Below are positions 29,994-37,156 of a DNA stretch of 64,000 nucleotides, piece by piece. Positions within the stretch are counted from its first letter, which is position 1. Every line of letters begins with the position of its first letter. This DNA comes from Catenulispora sp. MAP5-51 (lineage in GTDB: Bacteria > Actinomycetota > Actinomycetes > Streptomycetales > Catenulisporaceae): contig NZ_JBGCCH010000003.1 in NCBI RefSeq assembly GCF_041261205.1, forward strand, positions 310,001-374,000. Direction: 5' to 3'. A program made the translations under genes and the position numbers. The notes beneath the pieces are model-generated. The model was given only the letters and a program-made list of their open reading frames with translations, searched no databases and was not told the origin of the DNA.

Positions 29994-30659
29994 ATGTCGA
30001 AGCTCACCCCCAGCGCGCTCCGCGGTCTGAGCGTCGCCGCCGGCACCGTCGGTCTGGCCGCCGTCGGGGCGGCGGCCATGGCCGGCCAGGCCGCCGCGGC
30101 CGAGTCCGGCCCGGCGGCCCTCGCCGGCGGCGGTCTGCCGGTGTCCACCAACGCCGTGCCCGCGGTCTTCGGCGCGATGGCCCACAACCAGGGGACCATC
30201 GCCGGCATCCCGCTGTCGCACTTCCCGCTGTTCGGCCAGCTGCCGGGGATGATGAACGACGCCTCGCCGTCCCCCGACGCGCTGCCGGGCCTGGGCTACG
30301 CGGACCTCGGCGAGGTGCCGCTGGGCCGCAGCCGTCCGCTGCCGGGGGCGCAGGGCGTGCAGGGCGAGCGCACCACGCACATCGCGCGGCACGCCGCCCC
30401 CGTGGCCGCCATGACTCCGGCTGCCCCGGCCGCCCCGGCCGCCCCGGTCGCCCCGGCAGTCCCCGCGCCGTCCTTCCCGCCGGCCGCGGCCCCGGTGCCG
30501 CAGGCGCCGGCTCCGGCCGCCCAGGCTCCGAAGGCGCAGACCGGACCGCTCGACAGCGTCACCAACGCCTTGCACGGCCTGCCGGTCCTCGGCGGCCTCG
30601 CCGGCAACCTGCCGCTGGGCGGTCTGCCCCTGGGCGGACTGACGAACCTGGGCGGCTGA
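29994..30659 (+). CDS. Secreted Ala/Pro-rich protein
   Basis: A 221-residue secreted protein. After a signal peptide (RGLSVAAGTVGLAAVGAAAM, cleavage near AAA-AE, residue ~38), a region with a short central motif (GAMAHNQGTIAGIPLSHFPL) is followed by a long Ala/Pro tract (130-195) and a Gly/Leu-rich end. ATG 29994 is chosen because it begins the signal peptide; the frame opens at 29919. A shorter protein at 35697-36023 has a similar layout. No enzymatic motif; a surface or structural role is guesswork. Confidence 0.65.
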   Translation: MSKLTPSALRGLSVAAGTVGLAAVGAAAMAGQAAAAESGPAALAGGGLPVSTNAVPAVFGAMAHNQGTIAGIPLSHFPLFGQLPGMMNDASPSPDALPGLGYADLGEVPLGRSRPLPGAQGVQGERTTHIARHAAPVAAMTPAAPAAPAAPVAPAVPAPSFPPAAAPVPQAPAPAAQAPKAQTGPLDSVTNALHGLPVLGGLAGNLPLGGLPLGGLTNLGG

Positions 30660-30867
30660 GCCCGGCGCCGCGGGATCCCTTGCGGCACCAGGGCTTCTCA
30701 AGCCTCCACCCCACCGGAAGCGGAAGACTCCGCCCGGAAGCACAAGCTCTCCCACCACGAACCCGGGCCGCCGACAGTGAAGACTCCTCGGCCCGGATGC
30801 CACCCGTGCGATCAGGGCACGGACACAACCCGGCGCGAAGCCGGTTCCGATAGGTGATTTTTCCGGC

Positions 30868-30903
30868 GGCCGCGCCGATCCCCGCACCGGGGGTCGCGCG
30901 GCC
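30868..30903. terminator. Hairpin downstream of the afsQ-type operon
   Basis: GGCCGCGC (30868-30875) and GCGCGGCC (30896-30903) enclose an inner CCCC/GGGG stem, 12 bases after the lipoprotein stop on the minus strand. No T tract in the direction of transcription. Confidence 0.5.
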
Positions 30904-30914
30904 GTCGCGCTGTG

Positions 30915-31523
30915 TCAGTTTCCTGTCAGCGCCCTGCTCGTCGCCGGAACGGAGGGCTTGGCGGTCCCGACGCCGGCCGCTCCGCCGGCGTCGAGGACGA
31001 CCCCCTCCGGGCAGTCCTGCCAGCCCGTGTCCTCCCCGGTGTCCGTGAATATGAGCCGGGTGCTCGCCTTGAGGTTGTCCCGATGCTGGATCCACCACTG
31101 GTCGAAGGTGCAGTACAGCTGCTCTTGGGCGAGCGTGCCGAGTCTGGTCGGGCTGGACACGTAGAACTCGTGCGCCTGGTCGCCCGGCTTGATGGTGACA
31201 CCCGGCGGCACATAGGTCGTGTACTGCTGCACCTGCTCGTCGGCGGACAGCTGGGCGAGCTGGTTCGGCAGGTCCGTCAGGCTCGGCGCGGCGGCGACCG
31301 GCCGGTTGATCATCGTGCCCGGTCCCTTGTTGATGCTGGAGATCAGGAACACCGAGACGGTGTACGGGTACTGCGACGGGGAGACCGACTGCGGGCTGCT
31401 CGACGGGGACTCGCCGAACGGCTCGGTCTGCGCGATGTTCACCCCCGTGGGCTGTACGCCGCAGCCGGCGGCGGCCAGCGCGACGACGGCCGCGACGACG
31501 GCGATGGCCTTCCCGCGCCTCAC
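30915..31523 (-). CDS. Lipoprotein encoded with the AfsQ-like two-component system
   Basis: A 202-residue lipoprotein with lipobox VVALAAAGC and a ~25-residue Ser/Pro tether. The domain that follows has short motifs SVFLISSINKGPGTMINRPV and YYTTYVPPGVTIKPG-like text, but no catalytic pattern. Its start overlaps the kinase stop (GTGA), so it is co-translated. In Streptomyces the afsQ1-afsQ2 operon likewise ends in a lipoprotein gene that can modulate signalling; this protein probably does the same on the outer membrane face. Confidence 0.75.
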   Translation of the reverse strand: MRRGKAIAVVAAVVALAAAGCGVQPTGVNIAQTEPFGESPSSSPQSVSPSQYPYTVSVFLISSINKGPGTMINRPVAAAPSLTDLPNQLAQLSADEQVQQYTTYVPPGVTIKPGDQAHEFYVSSPTRLGTLAQEQLYCTFDQWWIQHRDNLKASTRLIFTDTGEDTGWQDCPEGVVLDAGGAAGVGTAKPSVPATSRALTGN

Positions 31524-33076
31524 TGCGGCATCACCTGTGCCGGGACGGTCGCCTGCAGCGGCAGCCGCAGAGTGAAGACGGCGCCGCCCTCGGGGTGGTT
31601 GCCGCCGGTCAGCTCGCCGCCGTGGATGTGCGCGTTCTCGTAGGCGATCGACAGGCCCAGGCCGCTGCCCTCGGAGCGGACGCGGGCCTTGTCGGCCTTG
31701 TAGAAGCGCTCGAAGATGTGCTCCAGGGCGTCCGGGGGGATGCCCGGTCCGTGGTCGCGGACCTGCAGGACCAGGTTCGGTCCGAACGTGCCGATGGACA
31801 ACTCCACTGGTCCTTCCCCGCCGTGCTTTATCGCGTTGCCGACCATGTTGGCCACGATCACGTCGATCCTGCGCTGGTCCACGGTGACGACCAGGCTGGG
31901 CGGCACGTTCAGGGTGACGCGTCCGGTCCAGCCCCGGGTGTTCAGGCAGCCCTCCACCAGCGCCACCAGGTCGGCGTCCTCGCGCCGGAGCTGCGCGGTG
32001 CCGGCGTCGAAGCGCGAGACCTCCATCAGGTCCTCGACCAGCCGGGCCAGCCGCCGGGTCTCGGCCACGATGAGCTGGGCCGCCGGGGCGCTCTCGTCGC
32101 CGACGTCGGTCGCCTCCTCCAGCATGTCGGTGACGGCGGTCATCGCGGTCAGCGGGGTGCGCAGCTCGTGCGAGACGTCGGCGACGAAGCGCCGGGACGC
32201 CGCCTCCAGCGAGCGCAGTTCGGCGATGGAGCGTTCCAGGGCCTCGGCGGTCTCGTTGAAGGTGCGCGAGACGTCGGCGACCTCGTCGTTGCCCTTGACC
32301 TCGACCCGGGTGTCCAGCTTGCCGGCGCCGAGCTTGCGGGCCGCGATCCCCAGACGCCGCAAGGGAAGCAGGACGCCCCGCGAGGCGAGCAGGCCCAGCA
32401 GCAGCGATATCGCTATCGCGACGGCGGAGGCGATCGCGGAGTTCTGCGCCAGCCGCGTCAGGTCCTCCTGCTGCGGCTCCAGGTTGATGAAGTCGTAGAC
32501 CTCGACCCCGTTGGGCTGCACCGAACTGCCGATGATCAGGCAGGGCTGGCCGTTGATCGTCGCCCGCTGCCAGGCGATGCTCTTCTTCGCCGCGGTGCGC
32601 AGCCCGGCCGGAATCGACTCGTAGCTGAGCGAGTTGTCGACCGAGCCATCGGGTATCCCCGTGCGGTGCAGGTACCAGGTCGTGCCGCTGGCCTGCTGGA
32701 GTTTGTAGGCGATGGTGGTCAGGCTGGTGGTGAGGCTGGCCGCCTGCGGCTGCGGCGAGGGGCGCGCGTTCTCGAGGGATTCCTGGTTGTTGCTGACGGC
32801 GGCCTTGAACTGGAGCACTGAGGTCTGGTTCATGCGCGTCATCAGCGACTGCCGGGTCAAGACGTAGGAGACCCCGGTCACCGCGACCGACGTCATCAGC
32901 GCCACCGCCGCGAAGGCCGCCAGCAGCCGCATCCGCAGCCCGGTCAGCCGCAGCGGCCGCTTGTGCCTGCGGCGTTCCCTGTCCGCACGCCGGGGCAGCC
33001 CTTGTACCTTCGCGGGCTTCGCCGTCTGCGAGGCGGACTTGGCGCTCTTCGGCCTCTCTTTAAGCACGCTGCACAC
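31520..33076 (-). CDS. afsQ2: AfsQ2-like sensor histidine kinase
   Basis: A 518-residue kinase. Basic N-terminus to ~48, TM1 ~50-70, extracytoplasmic sensor ~70-210, TM2 ~212-235, HAMP to ~285, HisKA with His in FVADVSHELRTPLTAMT, and HATPase with VANMVGNAIKHGGEG and RSEGSGLGLSIAY. It follows the AfsQ1-like regulator by 99 bases. In Streptomyces coelicolor AfsQ1/Q2 responds to nitrogen excess and controls antibiotic genes; orthology is judged from the regulator and context. Confidence 0.88.
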   Translation of the reverse strand: MCSVLKERPKSAKSASQTAKPAKVQGLPRRADRERRRHKRPLRLTGLRMRLLAAFAAVALMTSVAVTGVSYVLTRQSLMTRMNQTSVLQFKAAVSNNQESLENARPSPQPQAASLTTSLTTIAYKLQQASGTTWYLHRTGIPDGSVDNSLSYESIPAGLRTAAKKSIAWQRATINGQPCLIIGSSVQPNGVEVYDFINLEPQQEDLTRLAQNSAIASAVAIAISLLLGLLASRGVLLPLRRLGIAARKLGAGKLDTRVEVKGNDEVADVSRTFNETAEALERSIAELRSLEAASRRFVADVSHELRTPLTAMTAVTDMLEEATDVGDESAPAAQLIVAETRRLARLVEDLMEVSRFDAGTAQLRREDADLVALVEGCLNTRGWTGRVTLNVPPSLVVTVDQRRIDVIVANMVGNAIKHGGEGPVELSIGTFGPNLVLQVRDHGPGIPPDALEHIFERFYKADKARVRSEGSGLGLSIAYENAHIHGGELTGGNHPEGGAVFTLRLPLQATVPAQVMPQ

Positions 33077-33175
33077 TCAAGCAGTCGTCGCTGAATGTGA
33101 GCAAGACAATGCTCTGTGTGACACTCCTCAGGGTGGCGGTACCGGCGCCGGTCGTGGCGCGACCTGTCAGCGCGC

Positions 33176-33862
33176 TCATCGCGGCGGATCCAGGCGGTAG
33201 CCGACGCCGCGGACGGTCTTGATCAGCGTCGGTTCGGCGGGGACGTCCTCCACCTTCGCGCGCAGGCGCTGGACGCAAGCGTCGACCAGGCGGGAGTCGC
33301 CGAGGTAGTCGTGCTCCCAGACCAGGCGCAGCAGCTGCTGGCGGGACAGGGCCTGGCCGGCGTGCCGGGAGAGCTCCATCACCAGCTTCAGCTCCGTCGG
33401 GGTCAGCGGGATCGGGACGCCGCGCTTGCTCACCGTCATCGCCGAGCGGTCCACGGTCAGGTCGCCGTAGACCGCGACGTCGCTGGTCTCGCGCTCGCCG
33501 CGGCGCAGGACCGCGCGGATGCGGGCGTCCAGGACGCGCGGCTGCACCGGCTTGACGACGTAGTCGTCGGCGCCGGACTCCAGGCCGACGACCACGTCGA
33601 TGTCGTCGCTGCGGGCGGTCAGCAAGATGATCGGGAGCTGCTCGGTGCGGCGGATCTGGCGGCAGACCTCGAAGCCGTCCACGCCCGGCAGCATCACGTC
33701 CAGGACGATCAGGTCGGGGCGCACGGACTTGTAGGCGGCCAGCGCCTCCTCGCCGCTGGCGGCGACGGTGACCTGGTGGCCTTGACGGGTCAGCGCGAGC
33801 TGGAGCGCCGTGCGGATGGCGGCGTCGTCTTCGACCAGGAGCAGGGACGGCATGGCTGCCAT
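33176..33862 (-). CDS. afsQ1: AfsQ1-like OmpR-family response regulator
   Basis: A 228-residue regulator with receiver (LLLVEDDAAIRTAL, phospho-Asp in VLDVMLPGVDGFEV, Lys in DDYVVKPVQPRV) and winged helix (LTPTELKLVMELSRHAGQAL, then ACVQRLRAKVED). Long stretches match my memory of S. coelicolor AfsQ1 almost residue for residue, including ESGADDYVVKPVQ and LVWEHDYLGDSRLVDA. ATG 33853 is an alternative start. It is divergent from a SigQ-like gene, as in Streptomyces. Confidence 0.92.
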   Translation of the reverse strand: MAAMPSLLLVEDDAAIRTALQLALTRQGHQVTVAASGEEALAAYKSVRPDLIVLDVMLPGVDGFEVCRQIRRTEQLPIILLTARSDDIDVVVGLESGADDYVVKPVQPRVLDARIRAVLRRGERETSDVAVYGDLTVDRSAMTVSKRGVPIPLTPTELKLVMELSRHAGQALSRQQLLRLVWEHDYLGDSRLVDACVQRLRAKVEDVPAEPTLIKTVRGVGYRLDPPR

Positions 33863-33919
33863 TCTGCCTTGAGCTGGGCGGCTCTCAGGAAGTCTTCAGG
33901 CAGGGGCTGTTGCACTCCT

Positions 33920-33935
33920 GTGACACGTCGGCGAC
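33920..33935. promoter_or_regulatory. Candidate AfsQ1 box between afsQ1 and sigQ
   Basis: GTGAC-ACGTCG-GCGAC fits the reported AfsQ1 pattern GTnAC-n6-GTnAC except for one base in the second half-site. It lies 35-50 bases before the sigQ start in the divergent region, where AfsQ1 binds in S. coelicolor. Confidence 0.4.
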
Positions 33936-33969
33936 GAAGCGCGGAAGGGCGGCCGCGAGCCTTCTAGAC

Positions 33970-34509
33970 ATGACGGACCATGCCCCCGACGTACGCAGCT
34001 CGCGAGACGACTTCACCGAGTACGTCGCCACGCGCCGCTCGACGCTGCTGCGCGCGGCCTGCCAGCTCACCGCCAACCCCGCCGACGCCGAGGACCTGCT
34101 GCAGGAAGGCCTGGTCAGGGTGTACGGGGCGTGGCACCGCATCGCCGACAAGCGGGTCGCGCACGCCTACGTGCGGCGCACCATGTCGAACCACCAGATA
34201 TCGCAATGGCGCCGGCACCGCGTCGAGGAGTACCCGGCCTCCGACGAACTGCCGGACTCGGCGGTGTGGGACCTGGACACGGAGCGTGTCGAGTTGCGCA
34301 CGGTCCTGCATCACGCGCTGGCCGCGCTCCCGCACCGCGACCGGCAGGTCCTGGCGCTGCGTTACTACGGCTCGTACACGGACTCCGAGATCGCCGAGCG
34401 GCTCGGTATGTCGATCGGTACGGTGAAGTCGACGTTGTGGCGCGCCTTGAGGAAACTGCGCGAGAACGGCGCGGTCCGCACATTGCACGCCGACTTGGTC
34501 GCGGCCTGA
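33970..34509 (+). CDS. sigQ: SigQ-like SigE-family sigma factor
   Basis: A 179-residue SigE-family sigma factor. Region 2: LLRAACQLTANPADAEDLLQ and AYVRRTMSNHQISQWRRHR. Region 4: LALRYYGSYTDSEIAERLGM and SIGTVKSTLWRALRKL. ATG 33970 is preferred over the open frame to 33910. Divergent placement next to afsQ1 supports the name; in S. coelicolor sigQ is an AfsQ1 target that counteracts antibiotic production. Confidence 0.85.
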   Translation: MTDHAPDVRSSRDDFTEYVATRRSTLLRAACQLTANPADAEDLLQEGLVRVYGAWHRIADKRVAHAYVRRTMSNHQISQWRRHRVEEYPASDELPDSAVWDLDTERVELRTVLHHALAALPHRDRQVLALRYYGSYTDSEIAERLGMSIGTVKSTLWRALRKLRENGAVRTLHADLVAA

Positions 34510-34692
34510 GGGCCTCCTGCCACGCCTTTGGGACCCGCAGTACCGCAGGCCCTTGTATTTCTTTGGTAAAGCCAAACCGGCGTCAATCCATAGATAACGC
34601 GATGACCTGAACGTTTTGTGTTCACGCGCCCCTGGTTGTGTGGAAGGCTGTTCGGCGAAGACTGACCGACTCACAGTTAGGGGCTAGAGGTC

Positions 34693-35493
34693 ATGCCTCC
34701 GATAGCTCAGCGCCTTCGCGAACCGGCGGCCTTTGTGCTGCTCGCTTTCGGCGCGCTAAGCACGCTGTTCAATACGATCACGTTCCTGTTCGGCCCGGGG
34801 GAGAACAACAACGGGCTCGGTGGCGTAGGACCGTCCTTCTCAGACCGCGCGGCGATGCAGGTCTCCAGCCTGCTGAGCGTCGTGGTCGTGGCCGCGCTGG
34901 TCGGTGCGGTGTACCTGGCGCACTCCCCGGCGCCGCAGCTGAAGAACGCCAAGATCCTGACACTGCTGTCGCTGGTCACCCTGGGCGTCGCGGACCTGTT
35001 CGGGGTGGTCGCGCTGTTCTCGGCCTTCGGCGCCAACGGCGCGACCGGCTGGGACAAGACCTCGACCTTCTTCATCTCCCTGGGCCAGCTCGGCATCGCC
35101 GGCATCGGCAGCTGGTTGGTGCTGGGCTACTTCCAGCAGCACCAGCCCGCCAAGCCCGCCGCCGGCTTCCCGCAGCAGCAACAGCAGCAGTGGGGCCCGG
35201 CGCCGCAGCAGCAGCAGTGGCAGCAGCCGCCGGCGCCGCCGCAGCAGCAGCAGCAGCCGCAGGGCCAGCAGCAGCCGTGGGGCCCGCCGCCCCAGCAGCA
35301 GCAGGCGCCGCAGACGGGGCAGCAGCAGCCGCCGCAGCCGCAGTGGGGTCAGCCGCAGCCGCAGGGCGACGCCGACTCGATGATGACGCAGGCGATCCCG
35401 ACCGTGCCGCCGGCGCCGCACGGCCAGCAGGGCCAGCAGCAGCCGCCTCAGCAGGACGGCGGGCTGGGGATCGGGAACTGGACCGCGGAGTAG
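34693..35493 (+). CDS. Membrane protein with glutamine/proline-rich tail
   Basis: A 266-residue protein. Four hydrophobic segments (near 12-35, 52-78, 88-112, 125-148) form the membrane part. From ~155 to ~245 it is almost only Gln, Pro, Gly and Trp, with runs of up to six Gln encoded by pure CAG, and repeated QQWGP-type motifs. The tail should be cytoplasmic and unstructured. AGAGG precedes the ATG. The membrane part resembles no family that I can name; Gln/Pro-rich tails in actinomycetes often serve in protein contacts at the cell pole or wall. Confidence 0.75.
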   Translation: MPPIAQRLREPAAFVLLAFGALSTLFNTITFLFGPGENNNGLGGVGPSFSDRAAMQVSSLLSVVVVAALVGAVYLAHSPAPQLKNAKILTLLSLVTLGVADLFGVVALFSAFGANGATGWDKTSTFFISLGQLGIAGIGSWLVLGYFQQHQPAKPAAGFPQQQQQQWGPAPQQQQWQQPPAPPQQQQQPQGQQQPWGPPPQQQQAPQTGQQQPPQPQWGQPQPQGDADSMMTQAIPTVPPAPHGQQGQQQPPQQDGGLGIGNWTAE

Positions 35494-35522
35494 TCACGCC
35501 GCGGCTTTAGCAGGAATCACGG

Positions 35523-35549
35523 GGAGGGCCGGCCGGTGGCCGGCCCTCC
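35523..35549 (+). terminator. Perfect 12-bp hairpin after the glutamine-rich protein gene
   Basis: GGAGGGCCGGCC-GGT-GGCCGGCCCTCC, 30 bases after the stop, followed by TGCCTGTT. Confidence 0.75.
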
Positions 35550-35571
35550 TGCCTGTTCGGGGGCGGCCGAC

Positions 35572-35683
35572 GAGCCTGGTGTCGGCCGGTGGGCCTCGCC
35601 TCGAAAACCGTGCGCGGCGCTCTGAATGAGCCTGGTGTCAGCCGGTGAGCCCCGCCTCGAAAACCGAGCCCGGCGCCCGGAAA
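35572..35683 (+). repeat. Two tandem copies of a 56-bp unit
   Basis: 35572-35627 and 35628-35683 share GAGCCTGGTGTC, CCTCGAAAACCG-like and CGGCG blocks at about 80% identity. Noncoding, between a terminator and the 3' end of the small secreted-protein gene. Confidence 0.75.
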
Positions 35684-35696
35684 GCCTGCTCCCCGC

Positions 35697-36023
35697 TCAG
35701 CGCAGCAGCCGCCCCACCAGCGGCACCTCCCGCAGCGGCAGCCCGTCGTGCAGGGGCGTGGTGACCGGCAGTGTCGACAGGTCCATGCCGGCCAGCGGCA
35801 CATGCAGGTTGTTCGACAGCAGGTCCAGGGGCGTGTGCGCGAGCGGGTACAGCTGGGTGGCGCCGAGGCTGTGGGTCGCGTTGTGGATGGTCGCCGTGGC
35901 CGCGGCGGTTCCGGCGTCGGCCGTGGGGTCGTCGTTCTGGGCGGCGCGGGCGGCCGGGGCGGCGGTGAGGGCCAGGCCGGTGAGGGCGGCCAGGCCGAGG
36001 GTGCGGCGGGTGAATTCGGACAT
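35697..36023 (-). CDS. Small secreted protein
   Basis: A 108-residue protein with signal sequence SEFTRRTLGLAALTGLALTA (twin Arg, so Tat export is possible; cleavage near ARA-AQ, residue ~28). The mature 80 residues contain HNATHSLGATQLYPLAHTPL and a Leu/Pro-rich end. ATG 36023 begins the signal peptide; the longer frame to 36323 overlaps the neighbouring gene. Similar in style to the protein at 29994-30659. Function unknown. Confidence 0.6.
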   Translation of the reverse strand: MSEFTRRTLGLAALTGLALTAAPAARAAQNDDPTADAGTAAATATIHNATHSLGATQLYPLAHTPLDLLSNNLHVPLAGMDLSTLPVTTPLHDGLPLREVPLVGRLLR

Positions 36024-36039
36024 GTCCGCTCCAACGACA

Positions 36040-36072
36040 CCGGGTGCCCGGCCGTAACGGCGGGGCACCCGG
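36040..36072. terminator. Hairpin terminator after the deoC-aldehyde dehydrogenase operon
   Basis: CCGGGTGCCC (36040-36049) pairs with 36063-36072 and encloses an inner GCCG-TAA-CGGC stem. It lies 35 bases after the stop of the last gene on the minus strand. Confidence 0.7.
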
Positions 36073-36106
36073 TGGTGGCTAACGGTATTGCTTGTTGCGG
36101 TGGTGC

Positions 36107-37156
36107 TCAGATGCCGATGGGGTGCCAGACCGTCTTCGTCTCCAGGAACGGCTTCATGCGGGACAGGCCCGGGTCCGCCGTCCAGTCCGGGCCGCCGGGG
36201 GCCGGGCGCACGACGCGCTTCAGGTTGTCCGCGGCCGCGATCTCCAGGTCGCGGGCCAGGTCCGAGCCGGCCGGGACGCCTGCCAGGTCCAGGGCGTTCA
36301 CGTCCAGGTGCGAGGCCAGCCACGGGGCCAGCTCCGCGGTGCCGCCGGTCAGGATGTTGACGACGCCGCCGGGCAGGTCGGAGGTGGCCATCACCTCGCC
36401 GAGGGTGACCGCCGGGAGCGCCGAGGCGTCCGGGGCCACGGCCACGACCGTGTTGCCGCCGACGATCGCCGGGGCGATCACGGAGGTCAGGCCGAGGAGC
36501 GTCGGGGTGGCCGGGGCCAGCAGCGCCACCACGCCGGTCGGCTCCGGCGAGGAGACGTTCCAGTACGGCCCGGCGACCGGGTTGGCCGCGCCGAGCACCT
36601 GCGCCAGCTTGTCCGACCAGCCCGCGTACCAGACCCAGCGGTCCACGGCGGCGTCCACCTGCGCGTAGGCCGCCTCCGTCGAGATGCCCTCGACCCCGGC
36701 GATCTGCTGCGCGAACTGGTCGCGGCGCTCCTCCAGCATCTCCGCGATCCGGTACAGGATCTGGCCGCGGTTGTACGCCGTCGCCTTGGCCCAGCCGGGC
36801 TGGGCCGCGCGGGCGACGCGCACCGCGTCGCGCGCGTCCTTGCGCGAGGCCTGCGCCGCGTTGGCGATGAACTCACCCGTGCTCGCCGCCACGGCGTAGC
36901 TCCGTCCACTTTCCGAACGCGGGAAGGCGCCGCCGATGTAGAGCTTGTAGGTCTTGCGCACGGAAGAACGGGATGCGGCCGCGGGAGTGGGAGCGCTCAC
37001 TGTCGCCGACACCTCTTCAGGAACAGCAGCAGAGACGGGAGCAGAGACGGGAGCAGCCGCCGCCTTGGCCGGAGCCGCAGCCGCCTTCGCAGTCTTCGTC
37101 GCAGTCTTCGCAGCCGTCTTCGTCGCCTTGGCAGGCTTCTTCTTGGTCTCAGACAT
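36107..37156 (-). CDS. Truncated aldehyde dehydrogenase-family protein with Lys/Ala-rich N-terminus
   Basis: A 349-residue protein. Residues 1-30 are histone-H1-like (KKPAKATKTAAKTATKTAK), then Ala/Pro/Val-rich to ~65. Residues 68-320 follow the NAD-binding half of aldehyde dehydrogenases (KLYIGGAFPRSESGRSYAV, AYNRGQILYRIAEMLEERRD, DLPGGVVNILTGG). The catalytic domain with the nucleophilic Cys is missing, so it cannot be a normal dehydrogenase. Its ATG overlaps the stop of the complete enzyme upstream by 8 bases, which suggests a co-made partner subunit. Related truncated neighbours follow deoC-ALDH in other actinomycetes as far as I recall. Confidence 0.8.
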   Translation of the reverse strand: MSETKKKPAKATKTAAKTATKTAKAAAAPAKAAAAPVSAPVSAAVPEEVSATVSAPTPAAASRSSVRKTYKLYIGGAFPRSESGRSYAVAASTGEFIANAAQASRKDARDAVRVARAAQPGWAKATAYNRGQILYRIAEMLEERRDQFAQQIAGVEGISTEAAYAQVDAAVDRWVWYAGWSDKLAQVLGAANPVAGPYWNVSSPEPTGVVALLAPATPTLLGLTSVIAPAIVGGNTVVAVAPDASALPAVTLGEVMATSDLPGGVVNILTGGTAELAPWLASHLDVNALDLAGVPAGSDLARDLEIAAADNLKRVVRPAPGGPDWTADPGLSRMKPFLETKTVWHPIGI

